Made by a program: the position numbers and the translations under genes. A stretch of 64,000 nt of DNA from JACRCG01 sp964524835 (lineage in GTDB: Bacteria > Desulfobacterota > Desulfuromonadia > Geobacterales > Pseudopelobacteraceae). The notes beneath the pieces are model-generated. The model had not been told where the DNA came from. It saw only the letters and a program-made list of their open reading frames with translations, and did no database searches. Numbering within the stretch: the first letter of the stretch is position 1; every line of letters starts with the position of its first letter. Location: positions 19,055 to 83,054 of the forward strand of contig CAZGEG010000020.1 in the NCBI GenBank assembly GCA_964524835.1. Direction: 5' to 3'. This document shows, in pieces, positions 15,431 to 24,542 of the stretch.

Positions 15431-17620
15431 TTAAATCAGCCAGTTGTCCAGTTCGATGTCCGCTCCCGCATAATGCAGCATCAGCGGCGCATCGCTCGGC
15501 CAGCGCCCGACCTCCTCGTTATCACGCACCAGCGTCATCGAGACGAACAGCTTGCTTTCTCCCGCCAGTTTTATGCTGCTAAGCGGAATTCCGATCTCAC
15601 AGATCCTGGCGATCTTCCAGTGGCAGTAGCTGCTGGTAGGAATCCAGACGCCGTTTTCCTTGATCTGCAGCAGACCTTCGCTGTTCTTCATCTGCAGCGG
15701 CAGGCGGTAGTCCCGATCGACAATCAGGTGCAGATTGAGGACATCGTCATCCTTCAGCAGCAGGAAGAATTCCTGTACTCCGTCGATCCTTACAAAAAAA
15801 GTGCTGCTGTTATAGCCGTAGTAAAAGCTCTGCAGCATCCGATCGGATGAGTGCATGGCGGAACCCTGACGGGTCAGGTCGTACAAACCGGCAGCCAACC
15901 ATTCGAAATAATCGCTAATCCTGCCGTCGATCTCCGGATCGATGAATGCGGCCGGCTCCCGGATCAACCCTGCCGGATTCTTCTTCTTGATCGGTTCAAG
16001 CAGCTGACGGGGGGGGTCCTGACCCAACAGCCGGTAGATATTCATCAGGTGCCGCCGAAAGAGCCGGTCGAAACGGTCGCTGTGCGGTGAAAAATGGTCA
16101 TCCCCGTACCACCAGAACCAGTCGCTCCCTTCGGCGGCATACAGAGAACGGCAGATCGCCTCGGCAGTTCCATCCGGAGACGGCTCTCCGCTCTTGAGGG
16201 CGGCGGCAACCAGCTGATTGGCGGAAACGGCGGCTCCTCGCGCCTGCGCAATCAGATCCCAGGCCAGATTCTCTTCAGGATGGCCTATCCAGATCCCGTA
16301 GCTGCCGTTGATCCACGAACCGGGAAAGATCGTATTAAGGCGCCCGTCGAAAGTGGTCTCTTTCAATACCTCGCTGCAGGTGGTCAGGCGGAGCGTCGCC
16401 GATCCGGCAATCCCCCGGTACATCTCCTGCAGAAACGTATAGGCGTTGCCCGGATAGTACTCCCAGGCGTTCTCACCGTCCAGAATGATCGAAACGACAC
16501 GGCCGCTCCCCCCCAGACGGGTCTTGATAGCATTCAGGCGGCTGCACAGGTCGGCGACGGCACGCTCCGCACCCCACTGGGAATAGGTAAAGCCGATCAG
16601 GTCGGATAGCTGGTGATCGCGGAAGAACGCTCCGACCTCACCCTGGCTGCAGCTGTAGCGCCAGGGACGGTACAGCCGCTCCTTGCCGTGGCCGAGGCCG
16701 CCGTCCAGGCTTTTCTCCAGGATCTCCTCATCGGTGGCAATCCAGCGGATGCCGCTCTCGGCAATGATCGACAGCGTTTCGTTGCTGACGGACCCTTCCG
16801 AAGGCCACATCCCGTTCGGGCTAAAGCCGAATATGTCCCGGAAATAGCTGATCCCGCGGCGGATCTGGGCGCGGGCATCCTCGGGATGGCAAAAGCTGGC
16901 TTCAGGAAGCAGGGCGTGCGGCATGGCGGTCCGGGCGGAGCGGATATCGCACAGCAGCGGCAGGATCGGATGAAAGTAGGGGGTTACCGACAGCTCTATC
17001 CGCCCTTCTTCATGGAGGCGGCGGTACAGCGGCACTGTCGCCTGCAGCACTTCCAGCTGGGTGGCAAAGAGCAGCTCCTTATCGGCTGCGCTATATTTTT
17101 CGCCCTTGGCGATCAGGCCGGCAAAGGCCGGATAGCGTCTGCGGGCGGCCTCACCGGTCCAGGCCAGGAAAAAACAGACCTGCAGATCGAGCAGGTCCTG
17201 ATCGCTGAAATGCCTGACCCGCTCGGCGGCACTCCCCGGCTTTCCTTCGCCGGCCATGTAGAGCAGCTCCAGATAGCGCCGGGAGGGTTCTATCATATTC
17301 TGCCGGTTGGCGGAGAAGAAGTTTTCCAGCAGAAAAATACGGTCATCCAGGCTCAACGAGGACGGGTCGGCTTTCCCCTTTTCAAGAAACGGATCAACGG
17401 CACTTCCTGAGGCGTACTCCAGCAGCTGCTCGATCAATGACGGCACCAGGTTGAAGACCGCCCTGGCACCGGGAGTGTCCTCAACGATAGCCGGCATGTC
17501 AAAATAGTCCTTGATGCCGTGCAGATAGGTCCAGGGAAGGGCGTATTCGTTTTTGAGCGGATCTTTGTAGTACGGCTGGTGCATGTGCCATACGATGACT
17601 ACGTCGAGAGGTTGCGGCAT
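15431..17620 (-). CDS. Glycoside hydrolase family 57 protein
   Basis: A 729-residue cytoplasmic enzyme of the alpha-amylase/4-alpha-glucanotransferase/branching type. The first GH57 region is WHMHQPYYKDP at residue 11. The nucleophile region is FSPNGMWPSEGSVSNETL, and the acid/base region is SIILDGENAWEYYPGNAYTFLQEMY. A C-terminal beta domain follows. Exact activity cannot be read from sequence. Position beside galT and a sugar-nucleotide transferase suggests glycogen or maltodextrin turnover. It is 6 bases downstream of the nucleotidyltransferase gene, so co-transcription is likely. Confidence 0.9.
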   Translation of the reverse strand: MPQPLDVVIVWHMHQPYYKDPLKNEYALPWTYLHGIKDYFDMPAIVEDTPGARAVFNLVPSLIEQLLEYASGSAVDPFLEKGKADPSSLSLDDRIFLLENFFSANRQNMIEPSRRYLELLYMAGEGKPGSAAERVRHFSDQDLLDLQVCFFLAWTGEAARRRYPAFAGLIAKGEKYSAADKELLFATQLEVLQATVPLYRRLHEEGRIELSVTPYFHPILPLLCDIRSARTAMPHALLPEASFCHPEDARAQIRRGISYFRDIFGFSPNGMWPSEGSVSNETLSIIAESGIRWIATDEEILEKSLDGGLGHGKERLYRPWRYSCSQGEVGAFFRDHQLSDLIGFTYSQWGAERAVADLCSRLNAIKTRLGGSGRVVSIILDGENAWEYYPGNAYTFLQEMYRGIAGSATLRLTTCSEVLKETTFDGRLNTIFPGSWINGSYGIWIGHPEENLAWDLIAQARGAAVSANQLVAAALKSGEPSPDGTAEAICRSLYAAEGSDWFWWYGDDHFSPHSDRFDRLFRRHLMNIYRLLGQDPPRQLLEPIKKKNPAGLIREPAAFIDPEIDGRISDYFEWLAAGLYDLTRQGSAMHSSDRMLQSFYYGYNSSTFFVRIDGVQEFFLLLKDDDVLNLHLIVDRDYRLPLQMKNSEGLLQIKENGVWIPTSSYCHWKIARICEIGIPLSSIKLAGESKLFVSMTLVRDNEEVGRWPSDAPLMLHYAGADIELDNWLI

Positions 17621-17626
17621 ATGCGG

Positions 17627-20131
17627 TTACACCATCTCCTTCTTCCATGACACAATCTTCGTCTCGTACTCACCGAGCAGCCTCTGGGCCGACTTCTGGT
17701 CCCGCGCCTCAGCCACGATATGGATTACGGGAAGATACTGGTCAGGAAGCACCAGCACCCACTCCGCACCGAAATGTACCTTGATGCCGTCGATGAAGGT
17801 GGCCTCCTTTTCCAGGCTATCTTCGCTCATTTTTCGCATGATGCCCCCTTTCATTTCCCAGGGGCAGGGGAGGCTGGTTTGAAGAAACGCGGAGAGCGAT
17901 ATTTCAGAGTGCACCTGTGACAGCGTTATCCCGCCCGCAGCGCGCAGTTCCATCAGCTTCGCTATGGCGAACATGCCGTCAAAAGCCGACTGGAAACGGG
18001 GGAAGGCGAAGCGTCCGTCCGTGGCAGCGGTCAGGACGATTTCCGATGAGGAGGCAACCTCCAGCATGGCGCGGTCCGAACTCTTGGTGCGGACCACCTG
18101 GCACCCCTTTTGTCCAGCCATCTGCTCGATTGTCGAGGGGGCCTGCACCGGAACGGCAATCGCGCCTTTCTGTCCGGTTTTCAGCAGCAGCGCCACGGTC
18201 AGGGACAACAGCTCGATGCCGGTATAAATCCGCCCGGTTTCATCCACCATGGTGATAGCTTCTGCAGAGGGATCAAGCCAGAACCCGGCCTGCGCCCCCA
18301 GCGATAAAACAATTGCCGACAGCTGGTTCAAGGCCAGGTCTTTTTCCTTGGCCTGTACTCCGCGTCCCTCATCCACATAGGCATTGAGTGCGATGACCGA
18401 GAAACCGAGTTCATTCAGTAGTTGCGGCAGCGTCTGGCTGGCCGGCGAAAAGCAGAAGTCCACAACCACCGTGAAAGCCGATTTTTTCAGCAGTTCCCGA
18501 TCAAGCGACCGCAGGAATCCTTCACGGTAAAAATCGCCGACATTGTTGATATCGGTGATAATCCCCGGTTCGGTATGGTGCGCGCGCCGGAAATTTTCCT
18601 TGAAAAAGGTGCGCTCCACGTTCTTCCCCATGTTGCTGGAAAAATCGAGCCCGTCACCGTCCAGGAAAACAATCTCCAGCATGGCGGGATCATCCTGGGC
18701 CTGGCGGAAATGGACCCCGCCGACCTCGCCGAATGTCTTCAGCTTGTAGCGGACAAGCGGCAAGGTGGTCATCTTCATGTCGCGCACGTTGATGCCGGCC
18801 GAGAGCAGCCCCCCCATGAAACAGCGCTTGAGCATGCGGGAAGAGGGATTGGAATCGCGTCCGCCCAGTACAAAACTCCCCTTGGGAAGCGACGTGCCGT
18901 AGGCGCACCCCAGCTTGGCGCAGAATTCCGGCGTGAGTTCCACGTTGGAGAGCCCCTTGATGAGTGCCCCCTCGAACAGCGCCTTTTTCCATTTTTCACC
19001 CCAGATCATATTGGAGGTGACGGTGGCACCCGCCTCGATGGTCTTCTTGGGCCAGATTTTGACATCGGCCTTGATGACCGCTTCGTCGCCGACCGACGTC
19101 TCGTCTGCGACGATGACGCCCTCCTCAAGGACCGCCCCCTGACCGATGCGGACGTTGGAGCAGATCACGCTGTCAGTGATTTTAGCCCCTTTCTTGACAT
19201 AGGAGTTGTCCCAGATAATGCAGCGGTTGAGCCTGACTCCCGCTTCAATCGTACAGTTGCGGCCGATCACCGAATCCTTGATGCGCACATCGCCCAGAAT
19301 CTGGCTGTTATCACCGATCACGACCGTGCCCTCAAGGCCGGCGGCCTGCTCCAGTCTGACGTCGGCGCCGATCCGGAGATCCTTGCCGACAAAGTCCTGC
19401 TTCGGTTCGTCGATCTTAAGGTTGACCTTTCCTCTGAAAATATCGTGGTACGCTTCGCGATAGGAATCGGTGTTGCCGATATCTCGCCAATATCCCTTGG
19501 CGGTCACTCCGAACAGCGCATCCTTCTTCTTCAGCATCAGCGGGAACAGATCCTGCGAAAAATCGAAGTTTTCCCCCTCGGGAATGTATTTCAGAATCTC
19601 CGGCTCCAGCACATAGATGCCGGTATTGATCGTGTCGGAGATGACCTCTCCCCACCCCGGCTTTTCCAGAAACTGAGTTATGCGTTTTTCCTTGTCGGTA
19701 ATCACAACGCCGAACTGGAGGGGATCCTTGACGGAGGTCAGCGTAATCGTCGCCTTAGCCTTGTGGTCGGCGTGGAAATCGAGGATCTTTGTGAGATTGA
19801 AATCGGTCAGGAGATCACCGCTGATCACCAGGAAACGTTCATCCAGGTATTTTTCGGCCGCCTTGACCGCCCCGGCCGTCCCCATGTCGGCAATCGGGGT
19901 GACATAGGTAATCTTTACCCCGAAATCGGAGCCGTCACGGAAAAAGTTTTTGATATAGAACGGCTGGTGATAGAGAAGCATGACGAGTTCAGTGATATCG
20001 TGCTTCTTCAGCAGCTCGACGATATGAAGCATGATCGGGCGATTGAAGAGCGGGATCATCGGCTTGGGCATGCTTCCGGTAAGTGGCTGGATTCGGGTGC
20101 CGAAACCACCCGCCATGATGACTGCTTTCAT
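17627..20131 (-). CDS. Sugar-phosphate nucleotidyltransferase fused to degenerate phosphomannomutase domain
   Basis: An 834-residue fusion. Residues 1-235 are a nucleotidyltransferase (MAGGFGTRIQPLTGSMPKPMIPL; VISGDLLTD metal site). Residues 245-380 are a left-handed beta-helix of hexapeptide repeats (IGADVRLEQAAGLEGTVVIGDNSQI). Residues from about 385 are a phosphohexomutase-like region. The mutase active sites are lost: the phosphoserine loop (TASHNP in the family) reads RQAQDDP near residue 475, and the DGDADR metal loop reads LDPSAEAI near 615. The N-terminal half probably makes GDP-mannose or NDP-glucose; the C-terminal half may be regulatory. ATG precedes a long simple repeat. Confidence 0.85.
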   Translation of the reverse strand: MKAVIMAGGFGTRIQPLTGSMPKPMIPLFNRPIMLHIVELLKKHDITELVMLLYHQPFYIKNFFRDGSDFGVKITYVTPIADMGTAGAVKAAEKYLDERFLVISGDLLTDFNLTKILDFHADHKAKATITLTSVKDPLQFGVVITDKEKRITQFLEKPGWGEVISDTINTGIYVLEPEILKYIPEGENFDFSQDLFPLMLKKKDALFGVTAKGYWRDIGNTDSYREAYHDIFRGKVNLKIDEPKQDFVGKDLRIGADVRLEQAAGLEGTVVIGDNSQILGDVRIKDSVIGRNCTIEAGVRLNRCIIWDNSYVKKGAKITDSVICSNVRIGQGAVLEEGVIVADETSVGDEAVIKADVKIWPKKTIEAGATVTSNMIWGEKWKKALFEGALIKGLSNVELTPEFCAKLGCAYGTSLPKGSFVLGGRDSNPSSRMLKRCFMGGLLSAGINVRDMKMTTLPLVRYKLKTFGEVGGVHFRQAQDDPAMLEIVFLDGDGLDFSSNMGKNVERTFFKENFRRAHHTEPGIITDINNVGDFYREGFLRSLDRELLKKSAFTVVVDFCFSPASQTLPQLLNELGFSVIALNAYVDEGRGVQAKEKDLALNQLSAIVLSLGAQAGFWLDPSAEAITMVDETGRIYTGIELLSLTVALLLKTGQKGAIAVPVQAPSTIEQMAGQKGCQVVRTKSSDRAMLEVASSSEIVLTAATDGRFAFPRFQSAFDGMFAIAKLMELRAAGGITLSQVHSEISLSAFLQTSLPCPWEMKGGIMRKMSEDSLEKEATFIDGIKVHFGAEWVLVLPDQYLPVIHIVAEARDQKSAQRLLGEYETKIVSWKKEMV

Positions 20132-20190
20132 ATGAACACTCCTTGAGAAGAGAAGGGGGTGAGGGGTGAGGAGAGTCTTACGAGTACGAT

Positions 20191-20327
20191 TTCACTCTTC
20201 ACTCATTCACTCATTCACTCATTCACTCATTCACTCATTCACTCTTCACTCTTCACTCTTCACTCTTTACTCATTCACTCTTCACTCTTCACTCTTCACT
20301 CTTCACTCTTCACTCTTCACTCTTCAC
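20191..20327. repeat. Simple tandem repeat of 8-mer CACTCATT and 7-mer CACTCTT
   Basis: About seven copies of cactcatt and roughly ten of cactctt in mixed blocks. They fill the gap between the response-regulator stop and the nucleotidyltransferase start. On the minus (transcribed) strand it lies 60 bases upstream of the start codon. Copy number is likely to vary by slippage. Confidence 0.95.
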
Positions 20328-20344
20328 CCATTTACGCTTTTAAA

Positions 20345-20722
20345 TTACACCCCTGTCGCCTTCTGCGCCTTCTTGGCCAGTACCCGTGCAATTTCCTGCT
20401 TCAGCTCGGTCAGATCGCCAGACTTAACCACATAGCCATCCGCCAGCCAGGCAGAGAAATCGTCTTTGTAACAGGAGAATGCCGAGCAGAGAATCACCGG
20501 CATATCGTGCCGTTCCTTGACCAGCTTCTGCAACAGTTCGATACCGCTTTCGTTTTTAAGCTTGATATCCAGGACCGCCAGGTCAAACGTGCTCCCCTGC
20601 AGTTTTTCTGACGCCTCGGAACTGCTGGCCGCCGTCACCACCTCGTACCCCTCGTCCTTCAACTCTTCTGCATACAGCAGCCTGATATTGGCCTCATCGT
20701 CTACGACCAGCAATCTGTTCAT
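20345..20722 (-). CDS. Single-domain response regulator
   Basis: A 125-residue CheY-like receiver: LLVVDDEANIRLLYAEEL (acidic pair), phospho-acceptor Asp in LAVLDIKLKNESGI (about residue 52), Ser switch in ILCSAFS and Lys in YVVKSGD. There is no output domain. It overlaps the histidine-kinase gene by 4 bases (ATGA type), so the two form a pair. Output is probably through protein contact. The C-terminus ends in a Lys/Ala-rich helix. Confidence 0.92.
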   Translation of the reverse strand: MNRLLVVDDEANIRLLYAEELKDEGYEVVTAASSSEASEKLQGSTFDLAVLDIKLKNESGIELLQKLVKERHDMPVILCSAFSCYKDDFSAWLADGYVVKSGDLTELKQEIARVLAKKAQKATGV

Positions 20723-22389
20723 GGTTGTTCCTCCTTGCGGGTGGGAAGTATGATGGTATATCGGATTCCACCGTGCGCGTCTGCCAGCGCGACAAACGGA
20801 ATACCCTGTTTTTCAAGCATGGTTTTGCAAAGCGCCAGCCCCAGGCCGGCACCCAAATCGCAGGTCTCCGAAAAAGGGACCAGCAGGCGGTCGAGTTCTG
20901 CCTGGGAGATATGCCGGCTGCGATCTTCAACCCGGAGTACGACGGTATCTTCAAAGCTCTGGGAGCTGATCGTAATCAATCTCTCCCCCCCGATTCCGCT
21001 GACGTCATTCTGCAGCAAGGTACGGAGGCAGTAGGAGAGTTGTTTGAAGTCGATATATACCGGCGGCAGGTCATGCCCGGAGGAGTAGCCGGTCGCATAA
21101 CCCTGGGATGTCAGGATATCCGCAGTGTCCCGCAGCGCGGTCTCGACCAGCTGGTTCACATCCCAGAAGTCGCGGGTGGGATAGAGCGAATCGGAGTAGT
21201 TGAGAATTTCATCCAGGACCCCCTCCAGATGCCGGGTTTCGGTGACAATCGATTCGATAAAGCTGCGCCGGGGATCGGATTCGGAGCTGTTCTTGAGCAT
21301 CGAACGGGCAAACCCGCCGATGATCATCAGCGGGTTGCGGACCGAATGGGCGATGCTGGAGGTGATCCTCCCGACCAGGGCCATGTTCTCCATCCTGACA
21401 ATCAGCTCCTGCTGCTCCTTCAGTTTTTTTCCGGCCTCGGTTACGCGGGCGAGTTCAACCTGCAGCTTGTCATACAGCGAGGCGCGTTCAATTGCAAAAG
21501 CGACCGGAAAGCCGAATGTTTCCAGCGATTGCATATCTTCTTCGGTGATGGCACGGTGCGTGATGCTGTTATCGGCGATGATCATGCCGACCCGGCGATT
21601 GCGCGAAATCAGCGGCATTAGCAGGAAGGCATCAACCTCCAGCAGGCGGGCCAGTTCAGGAGGGACATCCGGATGCTGAAACGCTCCCTCGACCATGATC
21701 GGTCGCTTCCCGTCCAGTGCCTTGATGATGATATGATCCTTGTTGGAGAGCGGAACCGTCAACTGTTCCAGGAGATCGTGAAATTTTTCGCGTTCGGAGG
21801 TAAGTTTGTTCAGGTGGAAGTTCCGGGCAAGTGTCTGCAGGTCCATGTCGTTCTGGAGAATCTCATTCCAGACGCCGCCGGCCTCCTCCTGATTGCGGGG
21901 CCCGATTCCGAGATAACCCTTCAGGACCCCCTCATCACGATCACATAACAGCAGGAAGGCGCGGTTCATGCCGAACCCCTTTCCGGCGGTAATGGCGGTC
22001 AGTGCGACGGAAAGCACCTCATCCAGATCCATCGAGCTCTGCAGGACGGAGCCCAGTTCATGCAGGAAACGCATTTCCAGCGTTTTACTGTCGAGGAAGC
22101 TTACCAGCGACTGGATCTGGGTTTTCTGGTGGCGATTTTCCCTCAACACCTCAGAGAGAAGCGGCGCCAGCGGATTAGCATCGTCGCGCAGCCGTGCCAG
22201 TTCTGCGGCAAAAACGTCGCAATCGCGACATTTCTCAGTGACCCGCTGCAGCTTTGAAACAAGCAATTCTTCCTCGCCATCACCACTCTTCGGGCAATCC
22301 GCCTGCTCAATCACATCCCTGTTCCAGCAACACTCCCGATCCACAAGAACCTCATCAGATGTCGTAGAATCAAATATAGCAGTCAACAA
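20719..22389 (-). CDS. GAF-domain sensor histidine kinase
   Basis: A 556-residue soluble kinase with no membrane span. It starts at TTG 22389 with AAGGG upstream. The N-terminal 60 residues hold a Cys group (ECCW, CRDCD). A GAF domain follows at about 115-300 (LDEVLSVALTAITAGKGFGMNRAFLLLCD...), then a coiled coil, a HisKA-type H-box SIAHSVRNPLMIIGGFARS (His near 349), an N-box-like SYCLRTLLQNDVSG, and G-boxes VEDRSRHI and GLGLALCKTMLEKQGIPF. It presumably phosphorylates the receiver encoded 3 bases inside its end. Signal unknown; the Cys group could sense redox or metal. Confidence 0.88.
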   Translation of the reverse strand: MLTAIFDSTTSDEVLVDRECCWNRDVIEQADCPKSGDGEEELLVSKLQRVTEKCRDCDVFAAELARLRDDANPLAPLLSEVLRENRHQKTQIQSLVSFLDSKTLEMRFLHELGSVLQSSMDLDEVLSVALTAITAGKGFGMNRAFLLLCDRDEGVLKGYLGIGPRNQEEAGGVWNEILQNDMDLQTLARNFHLNKLTSEREKFHDLLEQLTVPLSNKDHIIIKALDGKRPIMVEGAFQHPDVPPELARLLEVDAFLLMPLISRNRRVGMIIADNSITHRAITEEDMQSLETFGFPVAFAIERASLYDKLQVELARVTEAGKKLKEQQELIVRMENMALVGRITSSIAHSVRNPLMIIGGFARSMLKNSSESDPRRSFIESIVTETRHLEGVLDEILNYSDSLYPTRDFWDVNQLVETALRDTADILTSQGYATGYSSGHDLPPVYIDFKQLSYCLRTLLQNDVSGIGGERLITISSQSFEDTVVLRVEDRSRHISQAELDRLLVPFSETCDLGAGLGLALCKTMLEKQGIPFVALADAHGGIRYTIILPTRKEEQP

Positions 22390-22415
22390 CAGCTATGCAA
22401 CCCTTCGACTCCTCC

Positions 22416-22475
22416 CTTCGACTCCGTTCAGGGAGCTGAGAGCTTGGAGTGTAAGGTGGCTGAGCGGAGCCGAAG
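22416..22475. repeat. Interspersed repeat CTTCGACTCCG...CGGAGCCGAAG
   Basis: Arms 22416-22430 (cttcgactccgttca) and 22461-22475 (tgagcggagccgaag) pair at 13 of 15 positions around a 30-base loop. This cttcgRctccgYtca type of palindrome is scattered through many bacterial genomes. It sits between the histidine-kinase start and cysS stop and may also act as a terminator-like structure. Confidence 0.6.
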
Positions 22476-22476
22476 C

Positions 22477-23958
22477 CTACTTCACATTCCAGGTCGTTCC
22501 TTGCCCAGAGTCAAGCAGCACAATACCCTTTGCCAGCAGCAGATCGCGAATCTCGTCGCCACGTTTGAAATTCTTTGCGGCCCGTGCCCCAACCCGCTCC
22601 GCAATCAACGCCTCGATCTCGTCCGGCGTCATGTCGATCCGGCCGGCTTTGGCATTCTTGACCTCCCCCAGCCAGAGTGACGGCGGTGTCGCGAACAAGC
22701 CTAGCACACCCCCGGCTTCGACGAACAGATGGCGGACATGCGCAACCAGCGACAGGGTAAGCGGTGTGATCTCTTTCGTCTCGGCAAGAAAGCGATTGGC
22801 GCCCCGCACCGTTTCGAACAGCACACCGAGCGCTTGCGCAGTGTTGAAATCATCGTCCATCGCTTCTACAAATCGGGGTATGAACCCGTCAACCTTTTCC
22901 TGCAGCTCCAGACCAACCTGGGACAGGCTCTCTATTACGGCTATTTCAGCCGATTGAGGCTGTCCGTTCAGTATGTCGTCCAGAGCAGCCAGGCAGCTGT
23001 AGATCCGTTCCAGCCCGGACTGGGCTTCGTCCAGATTCTGGTCGGAGAAATCAATCGGTGAACGGTAGTGCGCCGAAAGAATGAAAAAACGGAGCGTTTC
23101 CGGATCGTACTTCTTCAGCACCTCACGGATGGTGAAAAAGTTGCCCAGGGATTTGCTCATCTTTTCGGCGTTGATATTGACAAAGCCGTTATGCAGCCAG
23201 TAGCGGACAAACCGGCAGCCATTCGCCCCTTCCGACTGGGCTATTTCATTTTCATGGTGGGGGAACACCAGGTCCTTGCCGCCGCCATGAATGTCAAATG
23301 TAGACCCCAGAAATTCCATGCTCATGGCCGAACACTCGATGTGCCAGCCGGGCCGGCCGTTCCCCCAGGGGGATCGCCACCACGGTTCTCCCGGTTTTGA
23401 CCCCTTCCAGAGGGCAAAATCCATCGGATGACGCTTTTTATCTCCCACTTCAACCCGGGCTCCCGCCTGCATCTCCTCCAGATTGCGACCGGAGAGCTTC
23501 AGATAGTCAGGAAAAGTCTCCACGGCGTAATAGACGTCACCACCTGAAACATATGCATGCCCCTTGGCAATCAGCGCTTCGATGATGCTGATAATCCCGT
23601 CGATATGGTCGGTAGCCTTCGGCTCCACTGTCGGCTTGGCCAGTCCCAGGCGCGCCATGTCCTCGTCAAACGCCTGGATATAGCGGTCGGCAATTGTGCG
23701 GTAATCGGTCCCTTCCTGGTTGGCGCGGTTGATGATCTTGTCATCGATGTCGGTATAATTGCGGACGTAGGTGACATCGTAGCCGGCGTATTTCAGGTAG
23801 CGGTAGATGATGTCGAATACCACCCCGGCGCGGGCATGGCCGATATGGCAATAGTCATACACCGTCACCCCGCAGACGTACATCCCGACTTTGCCGGGAA
23901 CCAGGGGAACGAAGATCTCTTTCTCACTCGTGAGGGTGTTGTAGACGCGCAAGGACAT
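22477..23958 (-). CDS. cysS: Cysteinyl-tRNA synthetase
   Basis: Charges tRNA-Cys in the cytoplasm. The frame opens at 24018, but the ATG at 23958 with GCGGAG upstream gives MSLRVYNTLTSEKEIF, the standard N-terminus, and 493 residues. Class I marks: zinc Cys in YVCGVTVYD, the HIGH motif HIGHAR, the cysteine-pocket segment WHIECSAMSMEFLGSTFDIHGGGKDLVFPHHENEIAQSE, and KMSKSLGN. The C-terminal anticodon-binding end DEIRDLLLAKGIVLLDSGQGTTW is complete. No partner gene is obvious. Confidence 0.97.
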   Translation of the reverse strand: MSLRVYNTLTSEKEIFVPLVPGKVGMYVCGVTVYDYCHIGHARAGVVFDIIYRYLKYAGYDVTYVRNYTDIDDKIINRANQEGTDYRTIADRYIQAFDEDMARLGLAKPTVEPKATDHIDGIISIIEALIAKGHAYVSGGDVYYAVETFPDYLKLSGRNLEEMQAGARVEVGDKKRHPMDFALWKGSKPGEPWWRSPWGNGRPGWHIECSAMSMEFLGSTFDIHGGGKDLVFPHHENEIAQSEGANGCRFVRYWLHNGFVNINAEKMSKSLGNFFTIREVLKKYDPETLRFFILSAHYRSPIDFSDQNLDEAQSGLERIYSCLAALDDILNGQPQSAEIAVIESLSQVGLELQEKVDGFIPRFVEAMDDDFNTAQALGVLFETVRGANRFLAETKEITPLTLSLVAHVRHLFVEAGGVLGLFATPPSLWLGEVKNAKAGRIDMTPDEIEALIAERVGARAAKNFKRGDEIRDLLLAKGIVLLDSGQGTTWNVK

Positions 23959-24037
23959 AACGATAAACTCCGCTTGTAAATTGTGGGGCATTATGCCTGT
24001 TTGCGGCAGGGATGGCAAGGAGGGAAATGGGGGATTG

Positions 24038-24433
24038 TCACCGTTTCGGAGCGGTCCGGTACCGGTAAATCCTGATCACGGCCCAGGCCGCCCCGGCACC
24101 GATCAGGTCGGCCGCGATATCGTCCCACTCGGCGCTCCTGCCGGTTGTCAAGGTAGCCTGCAGTACTTCAATCAGAATGCCGAGGAAGGCTCCGTACAGA
24201 AACGCCCCCGCAGCCGCCCACCCCTGCGGCTGGAGGGAGAGGAACGCGAGGACGGTTGCCGCGGCAATCGCTCCGACATGGTTCAGCTTGTCCCACCCGA
24301 ATCCGGAAGGAGCGGAAGCGGCCGGCATCAGCGCCAGCCAGAGGATCAGTAGCGTCAGGGCGGTGCAGGCTGATGCTGAAACCAATTTTGAATTCTGGAT
24401 TCTGAATTTTGGATTAAACACGAACCAAACCAT
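24038..24433 (-). CDS. VanZ-like membrane protein
   Basis: A 131-residue protein with four hydrophobic segments and the VanZ-type motif GFGWDKLNHVGAIAAATVLAFLSL (D-K-x-x-H), followed by GILIEVLQ and SAEWDDIAADLIGAG. VanZ-like proteins are common at the end of EPS/exosortase loci, with unknown function. Residues 7-17 (NPKFRIQNSKL) are the translation of the AT-rich repeat found across this locus, so the natural N-terminus seems extended by the repeat. CGGCGG precedes the ATG. It is the last gene of the export block. Confidence 0.75.
   Translation of the reverse strand: MVWFVFNPKFRIQNSKLVSASACTALTLLILWLALMPAASAPSGFGWDKLNHVGAIAAATVLAFLSLQPQGWAAAGAFLYGAFLGILIEVLQATLTTGRSAEWDDIAADLIGAGAAWAVIRIYRYRTAPKR
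24384..24415. repeat. AATTCAAAATTC-type repeat inside the VanZ 5' coding region
   Basis: Variants of the unit gaattttggatt/gaattctggatt. Read on the minus strand it codes for KFRIQNSK-like residues. Confidence 0.7.
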
Positions 24434-24506
24434 TTACCGCCGATACACGCCGCCGGAAGTATTACAACGTGTGGTTAAAAAAACTTTTCCTTTGGATCCA
24501 GGCTGC

Positions 24507-24539
24507 AATTCATAATCCAAAATTCAAAATCCAAAATTG
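24507..24539. repeat. AATTCAAAATCC-type repeat at the Wzz 3' end
   Basis: Three tandem imperfect units (aattcataatcc, aaaattcaaaatcc, aaaattg) directly abut the stop of the Wzz-like gene. Confidence 0.7.
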
Positions 24540-24542
24540 CTT

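Noticed and set aside
18422..20146. 574-residue plus-strand frame opposite the nucleotidyltransferase gene
   Set aside because: It mirrors codon periodicity of a clearly recognised minus-strand enzyme and has no family motifs or ribosome site.
20191..20327. Possible CRISPR array
   Set aside because: Units are 7-8 bases with no spacers; a simple tandem repeat.
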